From positions 1,178,001 to 1,242,000 of the forward strand of contig CAWAVB010000001.1 of assembly GCA_963785415.1 (NCBI GenBank): 64,000 bases of DNA. Direction: 5' to 3'. The stretch comes from Bog-793 sp963785415 (GTDB lineage Bacteria > Actinomycetota > Acidimicrobiia > Acidimicrobiales > Bog-793). Below the pieces are notes generated by a model. That model worked only from the letters and a program-made list of their open reading frames with translations, did not search any database and was not told the DNA's origin. Position 1 is the stretch's first letter. Each line of letters opens with the position of its first letter. Positions 17,204 through 28,674 of the stretch are shown here, piece by piece. A program made the translations under genes and the position numbers.

Positions 17204-19099
17204 TCAGGCCCCGCGCAGCTCCGCGGCGATCCCGTCGAGGATGTCGTGCTCCGAATGGACGAGCTCCTCGTGGCCTAGCCGGCCCATCACCTCGGCCAGG
17301 ACGACGGTCCCGCCGACGATGACGTCTGACCGCCCCTCTTCGATCGAGGCCCGCGAGCGGCGCTCGACCGAGGTCTCGGCGGCGAGCCGCGCCAGCCATC
17401 GTTCGACCGCGGCCCGTGACAACCGGGCCAGGTGGACGGCCTCGGAGTCGTAGTGGTCGAGCCCGAGCTCGAGCGCGACGAGCGTCGAGATCGTGCCGGC
17501 GACCCCGACCATCCGGCGGGGCACGCCGAGGGCGGGGAGGCGGGCGAGCGCCGATTCGACGGCGCCCGCGACAAAGGCGCGGGCGGCCGCCAGCTCGGCC
17601 GCGTCCGGCGGGTCGGACGCCAGGAACCGCTCGGTCACCCGCACGCAGCCGACGTCGAGCGAGACGACCGCCGCGGGCGCGCCGCTATCTCCCGCCGGTC
17701 CGGCGACGAGCTCGGTCGAGCCGCCGCCCAGGTCGACGACGAGGAAAGGACCGGTGCCGGGATCGAGACCGGCGGTCGCGCCCCGGTAGGCGAGACGGCC
17801 CTCCACGTCGCCGGCGATGAGCTCGGGCCGGACGCCGAGGACCGCGGTCGCCGCGTCGAAGAACTCCGCGGCGTTCGCGGCGTCGCGCGCCGCGGACGTG
17901 GCCGTCGCCCGGACGCGCACGACGCCGTGCGCGTCAAGGCGCGCCCGGAACTCGGTGAGCGCGGCGAGGGTGCGCGCGATCGCCGCGGGCGCGAGCTCAC
18001 CGGTGCGGTCGACGCCCTCGCCGAGGCGCGTGACGATCATCCGCCGCTCGAGCGTCGAGCCATCGGGGCCCACGACGAGCAGGCGGGTCGAGTTCGTCCC
18101 GCAGTCGACCGCGGCCACCGCCCCCTTGAGCTCGCCGGCGAGCTCTCCGGCCACCCAGCGCCCGACGGGGTCGCCCCCTCCGGCGAGATACCAGGCGAGG
18201 TGGGCGTGGAGGCACTTCACGCCCGTCCTGGTGCCGCCGACCCCGCCCGCGGGGCGCGGGCCGGAATGGTCGGCGGGGATCCGCCCGTCGCGCTCCGCGG
18301 CGTACCGGGCGTGGGCCGCGGCGAGCGCTCCGGGGTCGGTGGCCCGCTCGGCACGCCGCACGCCCCCGGCGGCCTCGAGCCGGCCGACGAGCTCCTGCTC
18401 GGTGCGCCCGACGAGCCAGTAGCTCGTCGGCATCGGGGTCCCGTCGTCGAGGAACGGGGCGTTGCGGATGACGACGGGACCGCCGGTCGCGTCACGGACG
18501 ACGACCCGGAAGCCTCCGGCAGGCGGCCGCCCGAGCAGGGCCGTCACCGCGGCGAGATCCCCGGGCGACGGATCGTCGCCGGGGGTGGCGGCGGGCGACG
18601 CGGCGGGGCCCGGCGCGTCGAGGGGGCATTCGGCGACCCGTGCGGCGTGGGCGGTGAGGGCCCGGCCGACGCGTCCGTCGAAGGGGAGAAGGGGCCAGGC
18701 GTCCGCCGATAGCCGCACGAGGCCCGCCGGCCTTCCGCCGATCGTGCCGACGACGATCTCGCCCGGGGATGCCTCGGCGATCCGGCGCCAGCACTCCCGG
18801 TCGGCCGCGACCGGCCCAGCGGCCAGCGCGTCTTCGAGGGCCACGACGAGCACGTCGGCGCCCGACCGCTGGGCGTAGTCGACCGCGGCGCGCAGCGCCG
18901 TCGCCTCGCTCGCCGCGCCGGCACGATCGACGATCACGGTGGCGTCCTCGGGGAGCCCGCGGAGTCGCGCCGTCGGGCCGACGACCACGACGACCTCGTC
19001 GGGATGGGCCCCTCCCGCCGCCCGAGCCACCTCGTCGAGCCGAACGGGGCCGGCGCCACGGTTCGGGCCGACCGCGACGACGACGGCGATGACGCTCAT
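17204..19099 (-). CDS. Triple fusion: MobA-like NTP-transferase domain, DUF501 and Ppx/GppA phosphatase
   Basis: Three modules are joined. Residues about 1-180 form a MobA/MocA-like nucleotidyltransferase fold (GADVLVVALEDALAAGPVAA and AWPLLPFDGRVGRALTAHA match its core), but the usual LAGGxSxRMG nucleotide loop is replaced by VVAVGPNRGAGPVRLD, so catalysis is doubtful. Residues about 185-318 are DUF501 (ALLGRPPAGGF, PTSYWLVG, TGVKCLHAHLAWYLAGG). Residues 327-631 are an exopolyphosphatase/guanosine pentaphosphatase domain with DCGTNSTRLLV, FLVVDLGGGSTEL and SEHDILDGI. In other actinobacteria DUF501 and ppx are separate neighbours downstream of eno and divIC. Here they lie on the same strand in the same place, fused. 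The Ppx part would hydrolyse polyphosphate or pppGpp. Confidence 0.87.
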   Translation of the reverse strand: MSVIAVVVAVGPNRGAGPVRLDEVARAAGGAHPDEVVVVVGPTARLRGLPEDATVIVDRAGAASEATALRAAVDYAQRSGADVLVVALEDALAAGPVAADRECWRRIAEASPGEIVVGTIGGRPAGLVRLSADAWPLLPFDGRVGRALTAHAARVAECPLDAPGPAASPAATPGDDPSPGDLAAVTALLGRPPAGGFRVVVRDATGGPVVIRNAPFLDDGTPMPTSYWLVGRTEQELVGRLEAAGGVRRAERATDPGALAAAHARYAAERDGRIPADHSGPRPAGGVGGTRTGVKCLHAHLAWYLAGGGDPVGRWVAGELAGELKGAVAAVDCGTNSTRLLVVGPDGSTLERRMIVTRLGEGVDRTGELAPAAIARTLAALTEFRARLDAHGVVRVRATATSAARDAANAAEFFDAATAVLGVRPELIAGDVEGRLAYRGATAGLDPGTGPFLVVDLGGGSTELVAGPAGDSGAPAAVVSLDVGCVRVTERFLASDPPDAAELAAARAFVAGAVESALARLPALGVPRRMVGVAGTISTLVALELGLDHYDSEAVHLARLSRAAVERWLARLAAETSVERRSRASIEEGRSDVIVGGTVVLAEVMGRLGHEELVHSEHDILDGIAAELRGA

Positions 19100-19200
19100 C
19101 GCCGCAGCTTAGAGGTGCCCCGAAAGCCCCGGTTCTTCCTCGCAACCGCCGCGGCGCCCCGAACCCGGCCGCATCGTCAGTCCTTGGCTAACGTCGCGTT

Positions 19201-20259
19201 GTGGCCGACGATGCCGGCGGTGTCGCCCGCGGCCGCCACGGACGAAAACGGTCCCAGGCCGGGGCTCGGACTCTGACGACGCGACGCGTTTGGTTCGTCT
19301 CCGCGGGTCTCGTCGCCGGAATCCTCGCCGCCGCCACCGCGTCCGCCGGGGCCGGGACGTCGACGACCGGGAACCTCCAGTCGCAGGCGAGCGCGATCGC
19401 CACCGAGCTCGCCCAGGACAACAACCAGCTCAACTCGCTCGGCGAGCAGTACCTCACGGCGAAGTCCGAATACGACGCCGCCAGCGCCGCCGCCAGGCAC
19501 ACCTCCGGGGTCGTCGTGCGGATCGAGCACCTCCTCGGCCACGACCGCAACGACGTGGCCGCCGCGGCGATCGGCGCCTACGTCACCGCCGGGAGTACGA
19601 CCGACCTCGGGACGTACCTCCTCGAGAAACCGGACGAGGTCGCCGTCGAGCAGACCTACCTCAACTTCGCCTCGAACAAGCTCAGCTCGGCGATCGCGAG
19701 CTACCAGGGCGACGAGACCCGCCTGCGCACGTCGCTCGCCGTCGAGACCCACGAGGCCGCCGTCGCCAAGGAGGCGCTCGCCCGCACGACCGCGGCGCGC
19801 ACGAGCGTCGTCGGCACGCTCCAGAGCGAGCAGCGGCTCTACGACTCGGTGCAGGGCCAGCTCGCCCGGCTCGTCGCCGCCCAGCTCGCCGCCCAGCAAG
19901 CCGCCCAGCAAGCGGCCGCGGCGAAGTCCCAGGCCGCGCAGGGCACCAACGGGAACCAGACGGGGCCACCGTCGCTCGCCGGCACCCAGGGGATCGGCAC
20001 GTCACCGATCCCGAACGGTTCGCTCAGCCAGGACTTCGCCGAGCTGCGCAACTGCGAGGCGAGCGGCGACTACCAGACGAACACGGGGAACGGCTACTAC
20101 GGCGCCTATCAGTTCGCGCTCGGGACCTGGCTCGGCCTCGGCGAGACCGGCCTGCCGAGCGACGCGTCACCCGCCGTGCAGGACGCGGCCGCCTACCTGC
20201 TCTACCAGCGCGACGGCTGGCACCCCTGGCCGGCCTGCTCCGCCATTCTCAACCTGTAG
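19201..20259 (+). CDS. Secreted Rpf-like muralytic protein with coiled coil
   Basis: A transmembrane or signal segment (residues about 30-52) leads into an Ala/Gln-rich coiled coil (about 55-255) and a C-terminal resuscitation-promoting-factor fold (about 275-352). In that domain the catalytic Glu is E286 in LRNCEASGDY, followed by GYYGAYQFALGTW and YLLYQRDGWHPWPAC, whose Cys pair with the first. Rpf proteins cleave peptidoglycan glycan strands and aid regrowth. A TAACGT box ends 6 nt before the GTG at 19201, which suggests a leaderless transcript. It is transcribed opposite to the surrounding housekeeping genes and ends 1 nt from the convergent gene. Confidence 0.85.
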   Translation: MADDAGGVARGRHGRKRSQAGARTLTTRRVWFVSAGLVAGILAAATASAGAGTSTTGNLQSQASAIATELAQDNNQLNSLGEQYLTAKSEYDAASAAARHTSGVVVRIEHLLGHDRNDVAAAAIGAYVTAGSTTDLGTYLLEKPDEVAVEQTYLNFASNKLSSAIASYQGDETRLRTSLAVETHEAAVAKEALARTTAARTSVVGTLQSEQRLYDSVQGQLARLVAAQLAAQQAAQQAAAAKSQAAQGTNGNQTGPPSLAGTQGIGTSPIPNGSLSQDFAELRNCEASGDYQTNTGNGYYGAYQFALGTWLGLGETGLPSDASPAVQDAAAYLLYQRDGWHPWPACSAILNL

Positions 20260-20260
20260 G

Positions 20261-20675
20261 TCACGGCGCGCCCACGAGGCGCTCGATCGCCTGGCGCAAC
20301 GAGGCTTTCCCCGCCGCGAGGCGCGTGACCTCGGCGGCGAACAGCTCCCGCCACTCGTCGAGGGACAGTGTGCGGCGGCGGACCGTGATGCCGCGCACCT
20401 CGCGCACGACCGTGCCGACGACCGTCGCGCGACCGGCGGCCAGTTCGAGGACGAGCTCGCCGAAACGCGCCCGGATCATGCGGATCTCGCCCGGCTTGCC
20501 TGCGACGCGGTCGGCGAGCGTGCGCTCGCGCACCACCCTGAGCGTCCCGGCGGGCAGCACCCCCGCGAACGCGCCAGAGAGCGTGCGCGCCCACGAATCG
20601 AGATCGGTGTCGTCGGCTGCGAGCGCCGAGGCGAGGAGTTCGACCGGGCTCGGCGGGAGGGCCGCGGCCCCTCCG

Positions 20676-20698
<23 letters not shown>
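20261..20698 (-). CDS. Conserved-looking hypothetical protein (145 aa)
   Basis: I do not recognise a family. The product is soluble, rich in Arg, Ala and Leu, with an alternating strand pattern in TLRVVRERTLADRVAGKPGE and VVGTVVREVRGITVRRRTLS and a helical C-terminus (LDEWRELFAAEVTRLAAG). Base composition and codon use look like its neighbours. It follows divIC by 66 nt on the same strand and so probably belongs to the eno-divIC transcript. A CsgG- or lipid-binding-type beta fold is conceivable, but nothing in the sequence settles it. Confidence 0.62.
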
Positions 20699-22505
<1,807 letters not shown>

Positions 22506-22594
22506 GAGTCTGTTTCTCCTGATCGACCTGGTAACCAAGTGATAGATGTTCTCAAAGGCTACCAAAGTGGGACCCGGACGGACGGGTGGGCGCC

Positions 22595-24043
22595 TCAGGT
22601 GCCGCCGGCGGCCTCCCAGTAGGCCCGGCGGGCCCCGGGGCTCGTCGCGGCGAGCGTCGTGCCGTCGGCAACGGCGAGCCGCTCGGCCGACGCGAACCGG
22701 GCGCGGAACCGCTGGGCCGAGCGGCGCAGCGCCTCCTCGGCGTCGATCCCCCGGTCGGCCGCCAACCGGGCGAGCGCGAAGGCGAGCTCACCGACGACGT
22801 CGGCGTCCCCCGCCGCGACCGCGTCGGCGATCCGGCCAGCCGTGGCGACGTCCCCCATCGCCTCCCAGCCGAGCCCCACGCCGGCCGCCTTGCGCTCGAG
22901 CTTGGCGGCGAGCGCGAGGGCGGGCAGGCCCGCCGGGATCCCGTCCATCACGCTCTCGCGGCCCTTTTCCCTCCGCTTCAGCTCCTCCCACTGGGTGAGC
23001 ACGGCGTCGACCGAGTGCACGCCCTCGACCCCGCCGAAGACGTGGGGATGGCGGGCGACGAGCTTGTCGTGGACCGTCGCGGCCACGTCCCCGAACGTGA
23101 ACAGCCCCTCGCGCCGGGCGAGGACCGCATGGAAGACCACCTGGCAGAGCACGTCGCCGAGCTCCTCCTCGAGGTGGGCCGACGCGGCGATGTCCGGCGG
23201 CTCGCCGAGCTCGTCGATCGCCTCGATCGCCTCGTAACACTCCTCGACGAGGTGCCGCACGAGCGAGCGGTGGGTCTGCGCGGCGTCCCAGGGGCACTTG
23301 TCGCGCAGGGTCTCGACGACCTCCTCGAGCCGGGCGAGCTCGATCCCGACGGGGGCGGCGAGCTCCGGCAGGTACAAACACGTGAGGTGGTCGGGGACGA
23401 TCCGGTCGATCGCCGTGAAAGCGACCTCCTCGACGTGCTCGTCGGGACAGCCGAGCCGCTGCAAGACGACGGCGACGGCCGGCGGCTCGGCGACGGCGAG
23501 CTTGATCGCCGCGAGGGTCGCCGGCGCCCAGACGTCGGCGACGAGCAACGGCCCCGTGTCCCGGGCCGCGTCGACGCCGAAGCGCTCGCCGTCGACGAGC
23601 CGCACACGGCATTCGACGGGATCGATGCCGAGCCGTCGCCAGGCGAGGTCGCAGAACGACATCCCGTCGACGACCTCGACTTGGACACGGTCGTCGGCGA
23701 GCAGCATCCGCACGGTCGCCTCGAGGACCCACGGCGAGCCCGGCACGGCGTAGCCGACGCGGCCCCGCGCCGCCGCGGCGGCGGCGACCTCCTCGACGAT
23801 TCCCGCGTAGGCCTCGGCGAAGGTGGCCGCGCCCTCGTAGTGACGGTCGAGCGGCGTGGCGCCGGCCGCGACGAGCGGTTCGGCCGCCGGATGGCGGGCG
23901 GTCCGCACGAACCAGTCGGGGACCCCGGCGATGGCCGCGGACGCGGCCGCGGTGAGCAGTTCGGGTCCTGCCGGGCCGAGGCCGACGACGGTGACCGTCG
24001 GCAGCGTCCGGCGGGCCGCGTCCGGCCCCGCTGCCCGGGCCAC
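22595..24043 (-). CDS. mazG: MazG-type nucleotide pyrophosphohydrolase with N-terminal tetrapyrrole-methylase-like domain
   Basis: The C-terminal half (residues about 240-470) is MazG, with two helical repeats and the metal-binding E-E-x-x-E/D pattern in LVEECYEAIEAID and LEEELGDVLCQVVFHA. It hydrolyses NTPs or dNTPs, protecting against oxidised nucleotides. Residues about 15-225 form a tetrapyrrole (corrin/porphyrin) methylase-like domain opening VTVVGLGPAGPELLT, the same fusion as YabN of Bacillus. The GTG start at 24043 directly follows the TAG stop of the upstream lipoprotein gene, with GGAGG overlapping that stop, so translation is coupled. The gene order next to eno is conserved in actinobacteria. 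Confidence 0.9.
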   Translation of the reverse strand: MARAAGPDAARRTLPTVTVVGLGPAGPELLTAAASAAIAGVPDWFVRTARHPAAEPLVAAGATPLDRHYEGAATFAEAYAGIVEEVAAAAAARGRVGYAVPGSPWVLEATVRMLLADDRVQVEVVDGMSFCDLAWRRLGIDPVECRVRLVDGERFGVDAARDTGPLLVADVWAPATLAAIKLAVAEPPAVAVVLQRLGCPDEHVEEVAFTAIDRIVPDHLTCLYLPELAAPVGIELARLEEVVETLRDKCPWDAAQTHRSLVRHLVEECYEAIEAIDELGEPPDIAASAHLEEELGDVLCQVVFHAVLARREGLFTFGDVAATVHDKLVARHPHVFGGVEGVHSVDAVLTQWEELKRREKGRESVMDGIPAGLPALALAAKLERKAAGVGLGWEAMGDVATAGRIADAVAAGDADVVGELAFALARLAADRGIDAEEALRRSAQRFRARFASAERLAVADGTTLAATSPGARRAYWEAAGGT

Positions 24044-25099
24044 CTACCCTCCGAGCGCGCTCTTGGCGCCGACGGCCGCGGGGTTCGGCACGAGATCGAC
24101 GGGTGGGCCGGCCGGCGGCCGGACCTCCCAGGTGCCGCTCACCTTCGCCCAGGTGCCGTACGTCGGGTCGACCGACACGTGCGCGGCGACGACGATGGCG
24201 CTGAGCTGCTTGGCCGCCGCGGTCCTCCCGGCGCTGATCACGGCGTTTGCCGCTTGTTTGAGCGGCGCGGCCGGCCGGCGGGTGACCTTCAGGAGCAGCC
24301 AGTACTTCTGGAAATGGACCGGGCTGGAGAGTCTTCCGAGGGCCAGGCGCCGGACGACGCCCCCGAGCGGGCTCGTGAAACTCGACGGCAGGATGCAGCC
24401 GAGGTAACCGCCCTTCGGCGCCGACGAGGCGTCGAGCGAGTTCTTGCGGGCGATCTTGGCGAAGCTGACGCCGCCGTAGATCGCCGTCGCGAACTGCTCC
24501 GCCTTGGCCTGGGACGCGAGTTCGATCGCCCAGGTGCAGTCGAGCGTCGTCGCCGCCCGGTGGTGCCGTTCGTAGCTCACGATGCCCGCGTTCGACAACG
24601 AGGCGCCGGCGGCACGGGCGGCGAGCGCGTCCTCGTCGGCCTGGAGCTGGACGAGGGCCGCGCGGAACCCGCCAGAGAGGGCGGCGAGCACCTGCTTGCC
24701 GGTGACGTGGCAGGCCGAACCGGACTGGGGCGTGAAGTCCGACTCGATTTCGTTCTCGGCGAGGCCCAGCGCGACCGGACCCTCGGCGAGCCGGAGCCGG
24801 CCGACGGCGACGTGGATGGCGTCGGCCTCGATGAGCAGCGAGAGGGCACCGGCGGCGAACGTCGCGTTGTAGGTGCCCCGGGCGACGCCGACGACGGAGG
24901 TCGCGCCCCCTGAAGCCGACTCGACGAGGCAACGGTACCCGGGATCGGCCGCCACGGAGTCGAGGGCGGAGTCGAGCGTCGACTGGGAGACGGCCGCTCC
25001 GTTGACGCGGGCAGCGTACGGCGTGAACTGCGCGTCGCAGGCGCCGAGCGCCAGGGCCGCGGCGAGCGCCACGCCGACGAGAACAGGGATCCTGCGCAC
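24044..25099 (-). CDS. SurA/PrsA-like lipoprotein peptidyl-prolyl isomerase
   Basis: A lipoprotein signal peptide (VLVGVALAAALALGAC, Cys about 21) starts the 351-aa protein, so the mature form is anchored on the outer face of the membrane. The layout matches SurA/PrsA foldases: an N-terminal helical chaperone part (AARVNGAAVSQSTLDSALDS) and a parvulin-like region (FATAIYGGVSFAKIARKNSL, then GGYLGCILPSSF). Parvulin residues are only partly kept, so chaperone activity is safer to predict than isomerase activity. GTG 25099 has a TACCAT box 9 nt upstream, which suggests a leaderless mRNA. It occupies the slot where mycobacteria carry lpqU, between mfd and eno. Confidence 0.75.
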   Translation of the reverse strand: MRRIPVLVGVALAAALALGACDAQFTPYAARVNGAAVSQSTLDSALDSVAADPGYRCLVESASGGATSVVGVARGTYNATFAAGALSLLIEADAIHVAVGRLRLAEGPVALGLAENEIESDFTPQSGSACHVTGKQVLAALSGGFRAALVQLQADEDALAARAAGASLSNAGIVSYERHHRAATTLDCTWAIELASQAKAEQFATAIYGGVSFAKIARKNSLDASSAPKGGYLGCILPSSFTSPLGGVVRRLALGRLSSPVHFQKYWLLLKVTRRPAAPLKQAANAVISAGRTAAAKQLSAIVVAAHVSVDPTYGTWAKVSGTWEVRPPAGPPVDLVPNPAAVGAKSALGG

Positions 25100-25143
25100 G
25101 GTGAGCCGATGGTACGGGCAGTCCGGGCGCCAAGCCAACCGGT

Positions 25144-28100
25144 TCACACCCCCCCACCGCCGTTTGCCGGCATGAGCGCGGCGAGCAACGTCACGAGGTC
25201 TGCAGCGACTCGGCGGCCCGCCACGAGCGGGACGACGAGTTGCGGAGGTTCCTCCTTGAGGATCGCCCGCGGGGCGAGCCGGCTGAGCCGGACCTGCGCC
25301 GAGGCCGGGAGCCGGACCGGAGTGAGGCGGGCGACCGCCTCGCCGACTCGTCCCGGACCGCCCGACCCCGGCCGCACCGCGACGACGGTCGCCTCCGTCA
25401 CCCCGGTCCGCACGCACTCGGCGCGCAGGCGCGCGATCTCGAGGAGCGCCTCCGCCGGGGCCGGAAGGGGCCCGTAGCGGTCGAGCCACTCGGCCCCGAT
25501 GTCGTCGACCTCGGCCACGGCCCGCACCGCCGCGAGCCGGCGGTACGCCTCGAGGCGGAGGTCCTCCCGGGCGACGTAGCTCGCCGGCAGGTGGGCGTCG
25601 AGCGGCACGTCGAGGCGGACCTCGCTCGGCTGCGGGACCTCCTCGCCTTTCAGCTCGGCGACCGCCTCGGCGACCATGCGGACGTAGAGGTCGTAGCCGA
25701 CCGCGGCGATGTGCCCGGACTGGTCCGTGCCCAGAAGGCTGCCCGCGCCGCGGATCTCGAGGTCGCGCATCGCGATCTTGAAGCCCGATCCGAGTTCGGT
25801 GTGCTCGCCGATCGTGCGCAGCCGTTCGTAGGCCTGCTCGGAAAGGACGCAGTCGGCCGGGTGGAACAGGTAGGCGTACGCCCGCGACGACGAGCGACCG
25901 ACCCGGCCGCGCAGTTGGTGGAGCTGGCCCAGGCCCAACAGGTCGGCCCGGTCGACGACGAGGGTGTTCACCGCCGGCATGTCGATCCCGGACTCGATGA
26001 TCGTCGTGCAGACGAGCACGTCGTAGCGTCCTTCGGCGAAGTCGACGACGGTCCGCTCGAGGCTCGCCTCGTCCATCTGGCCGTGGGCGATCGCGACGCG
26101 CGCCTCGGGCGCGAGGGCGGCGACGCGGGCCGCCACCGCCTCGATGCCCTCGACGCGGTTGTGCACGAAAAAGACCTGTCCCTCGCGTAGTAGCTCGCGG
26201 CGGATCGCCTCGGCGACGGCGCGGTCGTCCTCCTCGCCGACGTAGGTGAGGATCGGCTGGCGTTCGGCCGGGGGGGTGTCGATGACGGAGAGGTCCCGGA
26301 TCCCCGTGAGGCCCATCTCGAGAGTGCGCGGGATCGGGTTCGCCGTGAGCGTGAGAGCGTCGACGCCGATCGCCAGCTTCTTGATCGCCTCTTTCTGGTT
26401 CACGCCGAAGCGCTGCTCCTCGTCGACGACGAGCAGACCGAGCTTCCGGAACTTGACGTCGTCGGTGAGGAGCCGGTGGGTCCCGACGACGACATCGACC
26501 GAGCCGGAGGCGATCCCCCGGACGACGGCTGCGGCCTCGGCGGCCGTGAGGAACCGGGAGAGCATCTCGACCCGCACCGGGTAGGGCGCGAAACGGTCGG
26601 CGAACGTCTGGAAATGCTGCCGGGCGAGGATCGTCGTCGGCACGAGGATGGCGACCTGTGTGCCGTCCTGGACCGCCTTGAAGGCGGCCCGCACCGCGAT
26701 CTCGGTCTTGCCGAACCCGACGTCGCCGCAGACGAGGCGGTCCATCGGCACGGGACGCTCCATGTCCGCCTTCACCTCGGCGGCGGCGCGCAACTGGTCG
26801 GCGGTCTCGGGATAGGGGAAGGACTGCTCGAGCTCGGCCTGCCAGGGGGTGTCGGGGGAGAAGGCGTGGCCCGGCGAGGCGAGGCGGCGGCGGTACAGGA
26901 CGACGAGCTCCTGGGCGACGGCGCGCACCGCCTGGCGGACGCGGGAGCGCTGCCGTCGCCAGTCGTTGCCGTTCAGCCGGTTGAGCGTCGGGTGCTCGCC
27001 GCCCGTGTACGGCGTGATGGCGTCGATCTGGTCCGAGGGGACGTAGAGCCGGTCCCCGCCCCGGTACTCGAGGAGGAGATAGTCGCGTTCGGTGCCCGCG
27101 ACGCCGCGGCGCACCATGCCGCCGTAGCGGGCGACGCCGTGGACGTGGTGGACGACGAAGCTGCCGACGGCGAGGTCGTCGAAGAACCCCTCGACGGGAC
27201 GGGCGCGCGCCCGGGGCACACGGTGCGGGCGGTGCCGCCCGGTGAGATCGCTCTCGGCGAGCACGGCGACGCGCGCGGCGTCGAGCACGAAGCCCCGGTC
27301 GAGCGACGCCACGACGACGTGCGTCCCAGGCTCCCGCAACGCCCGGATGCGCCCACCTTGTCCGGCGGGAGCCGCGAGGAACCGGTCGACGTTGACTCCG
27401 GCCTCGTCGAGCACGTCGGCGATCCGGGCGGCGCTGCCGGCCCCCTCGGCGGCGACGACGACGGCCGTGCCCGCCCGCGTGAGCTCGCCGATCCGGCGGG
27501 CGAGGGGCGCCGCGTCACCGAGCGCCTGGGGCCAGCCAGCCACGCGGATCGTCGGGGTCTGCGGCCCCTCCGCCGTCGCCAGCAGTGACGCGACCCGCGC
27601 CGGGGTCCTCGCGAGCAGCCGGTCGAAACCGAGGTGCAACGCCGGGAAGATCGCCGCCGCCTGCGCCGCCGGCGAGTCCTTCGCCCGCCAGGTCTCGGCG
27701 AGCGACGCCGCGAGCGTCGCCTCTTCGTCGAGGATCTCGACGGCCCGGTCCCGCATCCGCCGGGGCTCGATGAGCACGATCCGGTCGGTCGGGCCGAGCA
27801 GGTCGGTGACCAGGCCTCCGGCCCCGTCGAGCCACGGCAGGAAGGACTCGAGGCCGTCGAAAACCTCACCTTCCGCGATGCGGGCGAACTGCTCGCGGGC
27901 GAACGGCGCCTTCCGGGCGAGCTCGGCCGCGACCTTGCGGCGCTCGTCAGTGACCAGGAGCTCCCGGCAGCCGAAGACCTCGACCGAATCGAGGTCGCGC
28001 ACGCTGCGCTGGTCGACAACGTCGAAGACCGTGAGCCGCTCCACGAGATCTCCGTAGCAGTCGACGCGCACGCCGTTGTCCGAGGTCGACGGGAACAGGT

Positions 28101-28674
28101 CGACGATGCCTCCGCGCACGGCGACCTCGCCCCGGTGCTCGACCTGGTATTCCCGGCGGTATCCCGCGGCGACGAGGTGCGCGACGAGCCCCGTGGGATC
28201 GATCTCGCCCCCTTGACGGATGACGAGCGGTGCAGCATCGGAGGAGGTCGCCGCCAGCCGCTGCAGGAGCGCCCGGACGGGCGCGACGACGACCAACGTC
28301 TCGGGCCGGTCCCCACCCTCCGGGCCGTGGCCGGCGTGCGCCCGGTCGATACGCCAGATCGTCCGCAGACGGCTGCCCATGGTCTCCTCGGCGGGCGAGA
28401 CCCGTTCGAAAGGCAGTGTCTCCCAGGCGGGCATCACGGCGACGCTGGCGGGGTCGTAGAAGGCCCCGAGATCGTGGGCGATCCGGTCGGCCTCGACGCC
28501 GGTCGGCGTCCCGACAAGTACAACGGGCGCGACACCGAGTGCAGCGACCCCCGCCAGCACGAACGGACGGGCGGGGTCGGCGACCGCGATGGCGGTGTCC
28601 CCCACGCTGAGCAGTTCGGCGAGCGCCGGCTCGGTGGCAAGCGCGCCGACGAGCGACGAGAGCGGAGCGGTCAT
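25144..28674 (-). CDS. mfd: Transcription-repair coupling factor
   Basis: Mfd removes RNA polymerase stalled at DNA lesions and recruits UvrA. At 1176 aa it has the full domain set: the UvrB-homology region (about 1-350), the RNA-polymerase-interacting domain (about 490-560, GSFVVHHVHGVARYGG), and a RecG-like helicase with Walker A GDVGFGKTE ending near residue 658, the DEEQRFG box at 751, SGIDMPAVNTLV and QLRGRVGRS. A C-terminal TRCF/UvrA-binding domain follows. The start overlaps the pth stop by 4 nt. Order and strand match the conserved actinobacterial block. Confidence 0.96.
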   Translation of the reverse strand: MTAPLSSLVGALATEPALAELLSVGDTAIAVADPARPFVLAGVAALGVAPVVLVGTPTGVEADRIAHDLGAFYDPASVAVMPAWETLPFERVSPAEETMGSRLRTIWRIDRAHAGHGPEGGDRPETLVVVAPVRALLQRLAATSSDAAPLVIRQGGEIDPTGLVAHLVAAGYRREYQVEHRGEVAVRGGIVDLFPSTSDNGVRVDCYGDLVERLTVFDVVDQRSVRDLDSVEVFGCRELLVTDERRKVAAELARKAPFAREQFARIAEGEVFDGLESFLPWLDGAGGLVTDLLGPTDRIVLIEPRRMRDRAVEILDEEATLAASLAETWRAKDSPAAQAAAIFPALHLGFDRLLARTPARVASLLATAEGPQTPTIRVAGWPQALGDAAPLARRIGELTRAGTAVVVAAEGAGSAARIADVLDEAGVNVDRFLAAPAGQGGRIRALREPGTHVVVASLDRGFVLDAARVAVLAESDLTGRHRPHRVPRARARPVEGFFDDLAVGSFVVHHVHGVARYGGMVRRGVAGTERDYLLLEYRGGDRLYVPSDQIDAITPYTGGEHPTLNRLNGNDWRRQRSRVRQAVRAVAQELVVLYRRRLASPGHAFSPDTPWQAELEQSFPYPETADQLRAAAEVKADMERPVPMDRLVCGDVGFGKTEIAVRAAFKAVQDGTQVAILVPTTILARQHFQTFADRFAPYPVRVEMLSRFLTAAEAAAVVRGIASGSVDVVVGTHRLLTDDVKFRKLGLLVVDEEQRFGVNQKEAIKKLAIGVDALTLTANPIPRTLEMGLTGIRDLSVIDTPPAERQPILTYVGEEDDRAVAEAIRRELLREGQVFFVHNRVEGIEAVAARVAALAPEARVAIAHGQMDEASLERTVVDFAEGRYDVLVCTTIIESGIDMPAVNTLVVDRADLLGLGQLHQLRGRVGRSSSRAYAYLFHPADCVLSEQAYERLRTIGEHTELGSGFKIAMRDLEIRGAGSLLGTDQSGHIAAVGYDLYVRMVAEAVAELKGEEVPQPSEVRLDVPLDAHLPASYVAREDLRLEAYRRLAAVRAVAEVDDIGAEWLDRYGPLPAPAEALLEIARLRAECVRTGVTEATVVAVRPGSGGPGRVGEAVARLTPVRLPASAQVRLSRLAPRAILKEEPPQLVVPLVAGRRVAADLVTLLAALMPANGGGGV

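Noticed and set aside
22788..25157. Open frame of nearly 800 codons across mazG and the lipoprotein gene on the same strand
   Set aside because: Composition is almost only Arg, Gly, Ala and Pro. It shadows two genes with clear homology.
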